Assembly: GCF_002750975.1 (NCBI RefSeq)
Contig: NZ_PEJS01000001.1
Coordinates: forward strand, 1,984,001-2,048,000
From: Stenotrophomonas indicatrix
Lineage (GTDB): Bacteria > Pseudomonadota > Gammaproteobacteria > Xanthomonadales > Xanthomonadaceae
Length of the DNA stretch: 64,000 bases
Direction of reading: 5' to 3'
The notes under the pieces are model-generated. The model made no database searches, was not told where the DNA came from, and saw only the letters and a program-made list of their open reading frames with translations. Each line of letters opens with the position of its first letter. The first letter of the stretch is position 1. Of the stretch, positions 44,441-51,627 are shown one piece after another. A program made the translations under genes and the position numbers.

Positions 44441-45418
44441 GTGGTTTCCGCCGTTCTCGCCGAGCTGCTGGCCGCGCGCCGTTCCGTGCTGAACCAGGCC
44501 GTGGCCGATGCCCGCCACCGCTGGCCCGGCCTGGACATGGCCGCCTTCAGCGCGTTCGTCACCCAGACCATCGACCCCCTCTGCCAGGCCATCCAGCGCC
44601 ACCACCCGTCGGCAACGCAGAGCACGTGCGAGGCCGCCTTCGAGATCGGTCTGGAGCTGGTGGCGCAGGGCCATGCCGGCCCGAAGGCGCGTCTCCCGTG
44701 GGTCGAGCAGGCGTGGCGCTCGCTGGCCCCGGCCCTCGCCCCGTTGCTGGCCGACGCTCCGCGCGAGACCCTCGGCACCATCAGCAATGCGGTGGTGCGG
44801 CTGGGCGCCAGTCCGGACATCCGCGTCGCGCAATGGATCGATGCGATGGCCGCGCATGCAGGCGGGTGTACATCCTTGCCGGAACTGCGCGACATCGGAG
44901 CGCTCTGCGCCTGGCAGGCGGGGATGGTGCAGCTGCGCCGCCCTGCCCTTGCCCGTATCGATGCCCTGCCCGCGAATACGGTCGCCGCCGTGCTGGGCAT
45001 CGATGCGGGTGATCTGGCCTCGGTCCGGGTCCAGCTTGAGCAGGACCGCTGGTGGAATCCGCGGCAGGGTAGCGTTGACCTGCGCGGGCATCGTGTCGGC
45101 AGCTTCAGCGGCCTGGACGGCGCGTTTCCGGCACCGCCACAGGTTCGTGCAGCGACCGAGGGCTTCGTGGTCGAAAGTGCAGGCGGGTACTTCCTGCTGC
45201 TCGCCGATGCCTTCGGTGCCGTCCTGCTGCCTGCCAGCGCCGCCGAATACGCAGCGGGCAGCAGCAGCGGACCGGCGCCGGATGTGACCGCCCGCTTGGG
45301 CGTGCAGTGGATGGCGCCGGCGTTGTCCAAGGACGACCTCTGTGCGGTCTCCGGCGCGTCGGGCATCGCCCTGTTCTCGCCGTGGTCGCACCATGTGCAC
45401 GTGTTGCCACCCCAATGA
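44441..45418 (+). CDS. Unknown protein of the MoxR-VWA operon
   Basis: 325 residues from GTG 44441, two bases after the MoxR stop; a TTG at 44420 is an alternative. The N-terminal half is helical (LAELLAARRSVLNQAVADAR, AFEIGLELVAQGHAGPKARL, LGTISNAVVRLGASPDIRVA). The C-terminal half looks like beta blades (FVVESAGGYFLLLADAFGAV, GASGIALFSPWSHHVHVLPP). Beta-propeller partners (bpX) are known in published MoxR-VWA ternary systems, but I cannot confirm that relationship here. It overlaps the next gene by ATGA. Confidence 0.8.
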   Translation: MVSAVLAELLAARRSVLNQAVADARHRWPGLDMAAFSAFVTQTIDPLCQAIQRHHPSATQSTCEAAFEIGLELVAQGHAGPKARLPWVEQAWRSLAPALAPLLADAPRETLGTISNAVVRLGASPDIRVAQWIDAMAAHAGGCTSLPELRDIGALCAWQAGMVQLRRPALARIDALPANTVAAVLGIDAGDLASVRVQLEQDRWWNPRQGSVDLRGHRVGSFSGLDGAFPAPPQVRAATEGFVVESAGGYFLLLADAFGAVLLPASAAEYAAGSSSGPAPDVTARLGVQWMAPALSKDDLCAVSGASGIALFSPWSHHVHVLPPQ

Positions 45419-47211
45419 GTGTCACGGTCGCTGATCCGCTGCAGCCCTGGCGCGAGGCCTGGCCACAGGCACTGGCCACATGGAGCCGTTTCACCCGGCT
45501 GCAGGACCCGAAGTTGTGCCATTCGCGCATGCAGGCGGCCGCCGAGGGCCTGACCGGCAGCTTCGCGGCCATCCGCCTCGCCGACCAGCGCATCGTCATC
45601 GACCTGGAAGAAGTACAGCGCCTGCAGCTGCAACCCTACGCGCTGGAGATCCTCGCCCACGAGATCGGCCACCACGTGCTGGCGCCTGCCACCGCCAGCG
45701 ACCATGCACGGCTGCTGGCGCGCATCCGCCGTGCGCTGCCGACGCTGGAAGCGCATGCACCGATGGTCGCCAACCTCTACACCGACCTGCTCATCAACGA
45801 TCGCCTGCAGCGCCAGAGCGGGCTGCGCATGGATGCGATCTATCGACGCCTGGCCGGACAACCGGCGCAGGCCAGCTCGCCGGTCTGGCAGCTGTACATG
45901 GGCATCTACGAGGAACTGTGGCAGCAGCCACGCGGCACGCTGGGTGGCTCGACCGACGACAGCGCATTGCAGGGCGATGCCTGGCTCGGTGCACGCGTCG
46001 TGCGCGTCTACGCCAGCGACTGGATGATCGGCGCTGGCCGCTTCGCCACGCTGCTGCTGCCCTGGCTGCTGGAATCACAGCAGGATGCGCGGGTGGATGC
46101 GTTGATGGATACCCGGCACGCCGGCCAGGGAAGCCAACCGGTCGGCCTTGGGCAACTGGAGGACGACGAGCTGGCGCCGGCGCCGCACCCCGCATCCGAC
46201 CCACGCATCACCGGCGATGAGCGAGGCGGCGACGCACCGCAGAAGAGCGATCTGCCTGCGGATGCGCTCGCTGGGGACCCTGCGCACCCGCCAGGACAGA
46301 TGCGCGAGCCGTTCGAGTACGGGCAGATCCTGCGCGCGGCCGGCCTGGACCTGGATGACCATCAGATCGCCGTGCGTTACTACCGCGAGCGCGCGCTGCC
46401 ACACCTGATCCGCTACCCGTCGCGGCCGCAGCCGCAGGCCCTGGAGCCGCTGCCGGAGGGGCTGCAGCCCTGGGAAGCCGGCGATGCACTGGACGCAGTG
46501 GACTGGCTGCAATCGGTGCTGCAGTCCCCCCATGTGATTCCCGGGCTGACGACGGTACAGCGTGTACACGGGCTGGCACCCGGCCGTGAACCCGCTGCCG
46601 AACCGGTGGACCTGGATCTGTACGTTGACAGTTCCGGTTCGATGCCCAACCCGCAGGCATGGACCTCGTTCCTGACGCTGGCCGGCGCCATCATCGCGCT
46701 GTCGGCGCTGCGCGTGGGTGCACGCGTGCAGGCCACGCTGTGGAGCGGCACCGGGCAGCACCTGCACACTGACGGCTTCGTGCGTTCGGAAGACGACATC
46801 CTCAAGGTGCTTACCGGCTATTTCGGTGGCGCCACCGCGTTTCCGATCCACCGGTTGCGTGACACCTACGCAGAGCGTCCGCCGCATGCACGGGCGGTGC
46901 ATATCCTGCACATCTCCGACGACGGCATCACCACGATGTTCGACAAGGATGAGCGCGGCAACAGCGGCTGGGACGTGGCCGCCAAAGCGCTGTGTGTGGC
47001 CGGCGGTGGCGGCACCATGGCGCTGAACCTGTTCAGCCCGCTGCCGTCCCGCATCGCCGATGCCGGCAACGCGGGATGGACCGGCGATCTGCTGCGCGCA
47101 CGCGACGCGGGATGGAACATCCATGTGGTGCGCGACATGGCCGACCTGCTGCAGTTCGCGCGCGCCTTCAGCCAGCAGCACTACGGCCCTGGCGCCATGC
47201 GGGTGCAGTGA
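45415..47211 (+). CDS. Zinc-metallopeptidase-like + VWA domain protein
   Basis: 598 residues. The N-terminal domain has a zincin motif HEIGHH (H82-E83-H86) in LEILAHEIGHHVLAP, then NLYTDLLIND about 35 residues on, the layout of DUF2201-type putative metallopeptidase/VWA proteins. The middle is Pro/Asp-rich and probably flexible (about 235-300). The C-terminal VWA domain has an intact MIDAS start DSSGS (405-409) in DLDLYVDSSGSMPNPQAW and ends with HILHISDDGITTMFDKDERG and LNLFSP. The MoxR partner two genes upstream would remodel or load this protein. Substrate unknown. Confidence 0.88.
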   Translation: MSVTVADPLQPWREAWPQALATWSRFTRLQDPKLCHSRMQAAAEGLTGSFAAIRLADQRIVIDLEEVQRLQLQPYALEILAHEIGHHVLAPATASDHARLLARIRRALPTLEAHAPMVANLYTDLLINDRLQRQSGLRMDAIYRRLAGQPAQASSPVWQLYMGIYEELWQQPRGTLGGSTDDSALQGDAWLGARVVRVYASDWMIGAGRFATLLLPWLLESQQDARVDALMDTRHAGQGSQPVGLGQLEDDELAPAPHPASDPRITGDERGGDAPQKSDLPADALAGDPAHPPGQMREPFEYGQILRAAGLDLDDHQIAVRYYRERALPHLIRYPSRPQPQALEPLPEGLQPWEAGDALDAVDWLQSVLQSPHVIPGLTTVQRVHGLAPGREPAAEPVDLDLYVDSSGSMPNPQAWTSFLTLAGAIIALSALRVGARVQATLWSGTGQHLHTDGFVRSEDDILKVLTGYFGGATAFPIHRLRDTYAERPPHARAVHILHISDDGITTMFDKDERGNSGWDVAAKALCVAGGGGTMALNLFSPLPSRIADAGNAGWTGDLLRARDAGWNIHVVRDMADLLQFARAFSQQHYGPGAMRVQ

Positions 47212-47291
47212 TGATCGTGCTCTGCCTTGCGCCCGCGCACCTCTGACGATTGCCCTTCCACCCAGGTATTTGCCAAGTCTGGAACCTGACC

Positions 47292-47873
47292 ATGCTCTCC
47301 GGCCCCTCCCTTGACGTTCTGCTGCGGCGCCTGCTGGACATGCCGCCCGATTTCCTCGAGCCACCGCGCCGCGCCGGCAGCGGCCGGCTGCACGTCGCGG
47401 CGGTGGTGGGCGATGTGTTTGCCGCACGCTCGCTGCACCTGCCCCCTGCACTGCGGGCAACGCTGTCGGGTGATCTGGCCGGCGTGGATGCAAACCAGCT
47501 CTCGCTTTCAGCGGTCACCGCATGGCTGATGGCAGATGCGTACTGGAATGCACTGGCTATCGCCCCGGAGGCGTGGATGCCCCTGTTCGCCGAAGCAGTG
47601 CCGGCGCTGGCGGCCAGTACCAGCGCAGACCGGTTCGTGTTCGATCCGGAGCGCCGCGAAGAACTGGTGCGCACCGTGGTGGCCCGGCTGGGCCTGCTGC
47701 CGCAGGGTGAAACAGCGGCCCAGGCGACCGATCGCCTGGCCCGGGTCAGCGGCGTGGAACGGCAGCGCCTGCTCGATGCCAGCCGCGCCGCTGAAGCGCG
47801 CGCGCGTGCCATCCGCGAGGCCTTGGCGCGCAAGGCGGCCGAAGAGTCTGCGGACAAGTGGACCCGCGAGTGA
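47292..47873 (+). CDS. Unknown alanine-rich protein of the MoxR-VWA operon
   Basis: 193 residues from ATG 47292 (MLSGPSLDVLLRRLLDMPPD); a TTG at 47250 is possible. Conserved-looking features are FLEPPRRAGSGRLHVAAVVG and DANQLSLSAVTAWLMADAYW. The C-terminus is a charged coiled-coil (AAEARARAIREALARKAAEE). No family recognised. The 80 bases before it hold no other gene. Its stop overlaps the start of the adenylate-forming gene. Confidence 0.75.
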   Translation: MLSGPSLDVLLRRLLDMPPDFLEPPRRAGSGRLHVAAVVGDVFAARSLHLPPALRATLSGDLAGVDANQLSLSAVTAWLMADAYWNALAIAPEAWMPLFAEAVPALAASTSADRFVFDPERREELVRTVVARLGLLPQGETAAQATDRLARVSGVERQRLLDASRAAEARARAIREALARKAAEESADKWTRE

Positions 47874-49225
47874 GCCGCGAGCCGACCGATGCCGATCGCT
47901 ATCCCACGCTGAGCGCGGCGGGCCTGGCGATGCTGCAGCAGATGCGCGAGCATCCGGCGGCGCCGATCTTCCGCAATGCCAGCGGCAACCGCCTGCTTGC
48001 CGATGAGGTGACGGCATTGCGTGGCTACGAACGGGAGATCACCTGCGCGCGCTTCGAGTGGACGCCAGGTCAACCGCCACCGTGGCTGCAGGCGCATGTG
48101 ACCGAGGTGTTTGCGCAGGTGTCGTATTACCGTGCGCAGGCGATGCCAGCCGCCTTCACCGACATTGCACCGGTCCACCGTGGCGACCTCGCAGCGGACA
48201 TCGCCCGTTTCGTGCCAGACCCGGTACCACTGGAGCGGATGATCAATTTCCGCACCACCGGCACCACCGGCCATCCACTGGTGCTGCCATCGCATCCGGT
48301 GGTGGCGGCACGCTATCTGGCCCATCACAAGCGCGCCTTGCAGCGCTTCGGCATCACCCTGGCGCACGGCCGCGGCCAGATGGGGGTGATGTTGCTGGGC
48401 ATGCAGCAGCGGTGCTTCACCTATGTTTCGGTGACACCGACGATGGACGAATCCGGCCTGGCCAAGATCAACCTGCATCCCGATGACTGGCGCCATCCTG
48501 AGGACCGCGCACGCTACATCGACCAGATGCAGCCGGAAGTGATCGCCGGCGATCCGATTTCCTTCGCAGCGCTGCTGGAATTGCCCGTACGGCACCGGCC
48601 GCAGGCGCTGCTGTCGGTATCGATGGCGCTGTCTCCGGGCCTGCGCCAGGCCCTGGCCGCGCGCTTTGGCTGCGCGGTGCTCGATCTGTATTCGATGAAC
48701 GAAGCGGGCCCGCTGGCCGTGTATGACGATGCTGCCGGCGGCCACGTACTGCTGCAGCCGCGCATGTATGTGGAAATTCTCGGGCCCGACGGGGCACCGT
48801 TGCCGCCCGGGGAGATCGGTGAGATCACGCTCAGCGGCGGATTCAACTTCTGCCTGCCGCTGCTGCGCTACCGCACCGGCGACCGCGGCGCGCTGGCCAT
48901 GGCCGGCGATACGCCGATGATCGTCGGCCTGCAGGGGCGACGTCCGGTACGCTATCTGACCGCCGACCAGCAGTGGATCAACAACATCGACCTGACCCAT
49001 GCGCTGGCTGCGCTGCCGTTGTCACGATACGTGGTGCATCAGCACAGCGATGGCCGCGTTGCATTGTTGTTGCCACCTGCAGAGCTGGGCTACTCCGCCG
49101 AGGCGATCCGCTGCCTGCGCGCGGTGTTGCGAGGACAGCCGGTGGATGTCATTGCGCTGCAGCGCGAAGACAAGGTTCTGCAGTACTCCAGCGACGTAGC
49201 CGGGAGCAGTTCGCCGCCGCGATGA
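47870..49225 (+). CDS. Adenylate-forming (phenylacetate-CoA-ligase-like) enzyme
   Basis: 451 residues from GTG 47870 (GTGA overlap). The AMP-binding loop reads NFRTTGTTGHPLVLPSHPVV (about residues 126-145). Later core motifs are LDLYSMNEAGPLAVYDD, GEIGEITLSGGFNFCLPLLR and YRTGDRGALAMAG, as in the PaaK branch of the ANL superfamily. The C-terminal swivel domain appears reduced (final FxxREDKVLQYSSD). It would adenylate a carboxylate, and perhaps form a thioester. Its place in a MoxR-VWA-peptidase operon is unusual. Confidence 0.85.
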   Translation: MSREPTDADRYPTLSAAGLAMLQQMREHPAAPIFRNASGNRLLADEVTALRGYEREITCARFEWTPGQPPPWLQAHVTEVFAQVSYYRAQAMPAAFTDIAPVHRGDLAADIARFVPDPVPLERMINFRTTGTTGHPLVLPSHPVVAARYLAHHKRALQRFGITLAHGRGQMGVMLLGMQQRCFTYVSVTPTMDESGLAKINLHPDDWRHPEDRARYIDQMQPEVIAGDPISFAALLELPVRHRPQALLSVSMALSPGLRQALAARFGCAVLDLYSMNEAGPLAVYDDAAGGHVLLQPRMYVEILGPDGAPLPPGEIGEITLSGGFNFCLPLLRYRTGDRGALAMAGDTPMIVGLQGRRPVRYLTADQQWINNIDLTHALAALPLSRYVVHQHSDGRVALLLPPAELGYSAEAIRCLRAVLRGQPVDVIALQREDKVLQYSSDVAGSSSPPR

Positions 49226-49235
49226 GCGCCCTGCG

Positions 49236-49907
49236 TCAGCGCAGCCAGTGCGCATAGGCGGCCAGCACCGCCAGGTGCGCCACGTAGTAGACGTAGAACG
49301 CCCAGCGCCATCGTGGCAGCCGCCACTGCACGCGCGCGGCCGCCAGCGCCAGCGGGATGGCCAGCAATGCCCATCCATTGCCATTGACCCAGCACAGCCC
49401 ACCGAATCCGAACGCCAGCAGCCAGTAGGCCCGGTGGCGGAATGCGATCCAGCCCAGCATCACGAATGCCACGCCCACCCATTGGTAATCCACCAAGAAC
49501 GGCAGCAGCCCACCCGCCACCAGCAGCAACAGCTGCCGGTTATTGGCCAGCGCGTGCACCGCTACAGCGGCCAGGCCGAAGGTCAACAGGATGTTCAGCG
49601 GCAACCAGTGGCCGAAGGCCAGCATATGCAGGGGTTGCGCGACCAGCCCCCACATCCCGAGCCGGCGGATCGACTTGCGCAGGTCCGCATCCGGTTGCGC
49701 GAGGTTGCAGGCCATCACCAGTGCGAACAGCGGAAAGGCGATGCGCCCCAGCTCGCTGACCACCGGTACATAGCCGCCGAAAACCACTTTGGCGACATGA
49801 TCGCCGGTCATCGACAGCAGCGCGAGCCACTTCAGCAGCTCGCGGGCGCCGCTGCCGAGGGCGCTGCGCGCCGGGGAGTATCGTGCAGCGACGTCCTGCG
49901 CGCTCAT
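49236..49907 (-). CDS. TraX-family membrane protein
   Basis: 223 residues from ATG 49907, chosen because AGGATGG stands at the right distance; an ATG at 49916 also exists. Seven or eight hydrophobic helices are present. The TraX start ELLKWLALLSMTGDHVAKVV is followed by LGRIAFPLFALVMACNLAQP and LPFLVDYQWVGVAFVMLGWI. TraX of F plasmids N-acetylates pilin; chromosomal homologues are mostly uncharacterised. It is convergent with the adenylate-forming gene, 10 bases apart. Confidence 0.85.
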   Translation of the reverse strand: MSAQDVAARYSPARSALGSGARELLKWLALLSMTGDHVAKVVFGGYVPVVSELGRIAFPLFALVMACNLAQPDADLRKSIRRLGMWGLVAQPLHMLAFGHWLPLNILLTFGLAAVAVHALANNRQLLLLVAGGLLPFLVDYQWVGVAFVMLGWIAFRHRAYWLLAFGFGGLCWVNGNGWALLAIPLALAAARVQWRLPRWRWAFYVYYVAHLAVLAAYAHWLR

Positions 49908-50055
49908 GCCATCCATCCTCTGCGTCCTGCAGGGTCGATATCGCCAGGAATCGGCGGCCTTACCCCTTGAACGCAAAGAATACTTGAACCTGGGGCGGAT
50001 GACGCTGGTCGATGTGCCCCGCTATCCTTGTAGTCCCTGCTTGTGAGGCACCGCC

Positions 50056-51003
50056 ATGCGCACGCTGTACCCGCCGATTACCCCGTACCGCGAACACACG
50101 CTGCCCGTGGATGCACTGCACACCCTGCATGTCGAGGAGTGCGGCACGCCCGATGGCATTCCGGTGGTGTACCTGCATGGCGGTCCGGGCGCTGGCATCT
50201 CGCCCACTCACCGCCGCTTCTTCGACCCCAGGCGCTACCGCATCGTGCTGATCGATCAGCGCGGCAGCGGCCGCTCCACGCCCTTCGGCGAGCTTCGCGA
50301 CAACACCACGCAGCATCTGGTGGCCGACATCGAGAAGATCCGCCAACACCTGGGCATCGAGCGCTGGCTGGTCTACGGCGGCTCCTGGGGTTCGACCCTG
50401 TCGCTGGCCTATGCACAGGCGCATCCCGACCGCGCCACCGGGCTGATCGTGCGCGGCGTGTTCCTGGGGCGCGAGGAAGAGAACCGCTGGTTCGCCGAGC
50501 TCAACGGCGGTGCGCGCTGGATCTTCCCGGAGCGCTGGGATCGCTACCAGGCGCACATTCCGGAAAGCGAGCGCGGCAACATGCTCGACGCGTACTGGAA
50601 ACGCCTGGACCACGCCGACGAAGCCATCCGCATCGCCGCGGCACAGGCGTGGCTGGGCTGGGAAGACAATGCCGCCACGCTGCTGCACGACGTCGACGCG
50701 GTGTCCGCGACCGATCCGCTCGATACACTGGCCAAGGCACGCATCGAGGCCCACTACTTCCGTCACAACACTTTCCTCAAGCACGGCCAGCTGCTGCGCG
50801 ACATCGATCGCATCCGCCATCTGCCGGGTGTCATCGTGCAGGGGCGCTACGACATCATCTGCCCGCCGCGCAGTGCCTGGGACCTGGCACAGGCGTGGCC
50901 GGAAGCCCGGCTGGAGATGGTCATCGCTGGCCACAGCGCCAACGAAGCGGCCACGACCGATGCCCTGGTGCGGGCCACCGACGCTTTCGCGGACCACAGC
51001 TGA
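50056..51003 (+). CDS. pip: Proline iminopeptidase
   Basis: 315 residues. Alpha/beta hydrolase of peptidase family S33. Oxyanion region VVYLHGGPGAGISPTHRRFF; DQRGSGRSTP; nucleophile elbow YGGSWGSTLSLAYAQAHP; acid GRYDIICPP; catalytic His in VIAGHSANE. It removes N-terminal proline from peptides in the cytoplasm. A strong terminator follows directly. Confidence 0.94.
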   Translation: MRTLYPPITPYREHTLPVDALHTLHVEECGTPDGIPVVYLHGGPGAGISPTHRRFFDPRRYRIVLIDQRGSGRSTPFGELRDNTTQHLVADIEKIRQHLGIERWLVYGGSWGSTLSLAYAQAHPDRATGLIVRGVFLGREEENRWFAELNGGARWIFPERWDRYQAHIPESERGNMLDAYWKRLDHADEAIRIAAAQAWLGWEDNAATLLHDVDAVSATDPLDTLAKARIEAHYFRHNTFLKHGQLLRDIDRIRHLPGVIVQGRYDIICPPRSAWDLAQAWPEARLEMVIAGHSANEAATTDALVRATDAFADHS

Positions 51004-51005
51004 AC

Positions 51006-51029
51006 AAAAGGGGCCAACGGCCCCTTTTT
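51006..51029 (+). terminator. Rho-independent terminator of pip
   Basis: A perfect 10-bp stem AAAAGGGGCC / GGCCCCTTTT with an AAC loop and a T run starts three bases after the pip stop. The A/T arms make it work in both directions. Confidence 0.92.
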
Positions 51030-51030
51030 C

Positions 51031-51044
51031 TATACCAAGGTATA
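51031..51044. promoter_or_regulatory. Short palindrome upstream of the magnesium locus
   Basis: TATACC-AA-GGTATA is a perfect 6-bp inverted repeat just after the terminator and about 95 bases before the leader ORF. It could be an operator or promoter part for the mgt transcript; no known binding site is matched. Confidence 0.35.
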
Positions 51045-51138
51045 GCCGGGCTAACCCACGGGCCTCTAGGCCTGCTGAATACGAGCGCCGACAATAGCGC
51101 CACTGGCCAGCGACTGGCCGCCCCACGCGGAGACGCAG

Positions 51139-51228
51139 ATGGATCCCGACCCTGCCGGGCGCAACGCGCGCCCCTGCCTGCCTATTTGTTCACTGCTGGC
51201 GACTGACGGCCGGTTCCTGTCCGTGTAA
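51139..51228 (+). CDS. Putative leader peptide of the mgtA transcript (MgtL-like start)
   Basis: A 29-codon ORF, ATG 51139 to TAA 51226-51228, with GGAGA five bases before the start. It begins MDPDP and reads MDPDPAGRNARPCLPICSLL before the last nine residues. Enterobacterial MgtL begins MEPDPTP; its alternating acidic and proline residues destabilise ribosomes when Mg is low and so switch on mgtA. The same Asp-Pro-Asp-Pro pattern at the same place, 40 bases before a hairpin and the mgt genes, suggests the same kind of control. The remaining residues do not resemble MgtL. Confidence 0.6.
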   Translation: MDPDPAGRNARPCLPICSLLATDGRFLSV

Positions 51229-51240
51229 GCGATGGGAGCC

Positions 51241-51259
51241 CCGGGCAGCGCCTGCCCGG
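51241..51259 (+). promoter_or_regulatory. Hairpin touching the ribosome site of the 99-residue ORF
   Basis: CCGGGCAG-CGC-CTGCCCGG is a perfect 8-bp stem. The 3' arm runs directly into the Shine-Dalgarno GGAGGAA (from 51258) of the ORF starting at 51269. Folding would partly hide that site. It begins 12 bases after the leader-ORF stop, so a ribosome on the leader could affect its folding. Confidence 0.6.
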
Positions 51260-51268
51260 AGGAATCCC

Positions 51269-51568
51269 ATGTCCTACAAGATTCTCTACATCACCGTGCG
51301 CCGCCTGATCGGTGAGCGCGATGTTTCCGCCCTGCGCAGCCTGCTGCTGCAGCACGGCCCTGTCCTGTTCGCCCGTTCGCTGGCCCTCGGCTCGCCACGG
51401 GTGGTGGCCGACGCACTGTCGCTGCTGCCGATCAGCGAGCGCATCAACGTGCTGCGCCACCTGCCCTACCCGCTGCGCGATGCGATGAAGCCGCTGTGCA
51501 TCGGCGGCAGCCAACGCTTGCGCATGCAGCCCTGGTCGCCATCGGTGCTGGCCATGCGCCACGCCTGA
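51269..51568 (+). CDS. Small MgtE-N-like protein upstream of mgtA
   Basis: 99 residues. The middle, PRVVADALSLLPISERINVL and RHLPYPLRDAM, matches the superhelical repeat of the MgtE cytosolic N-domain (IAxxLxxLPxxxRxxVLxxLP). That domain senses Mg and gates the MgtE channel. There is no membrane segment or CBS domain, so it would be a free soluble copy of this kind of domain. It lies between the leader ORF and mgtA on one strand and probably on one transcript. The relationship is read from pattern only. Confidence 0.7.
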   Translation: MSYKILYITVRRLIGERDVSALRSLLLQHGPVLFARSLALGSPRVVADALSLLPISERINVLRHLPYPLRDAMKPLCIGGSQRLRMQPWSPSVLAMRHA

Positions 51569-51627
51569 TACCCCCCTTCCGCTCCACGCGCCGGCTGCGC
51601 CCGGCGCCGCTCCAAGAGGACCTTCCC

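Noticed and set aside
47212-47291. Possible extra small gene between the VWA gene and the next one
   Set aside because: No ORF with a ribosome site and protein-like sequence fits in the 80 bases.
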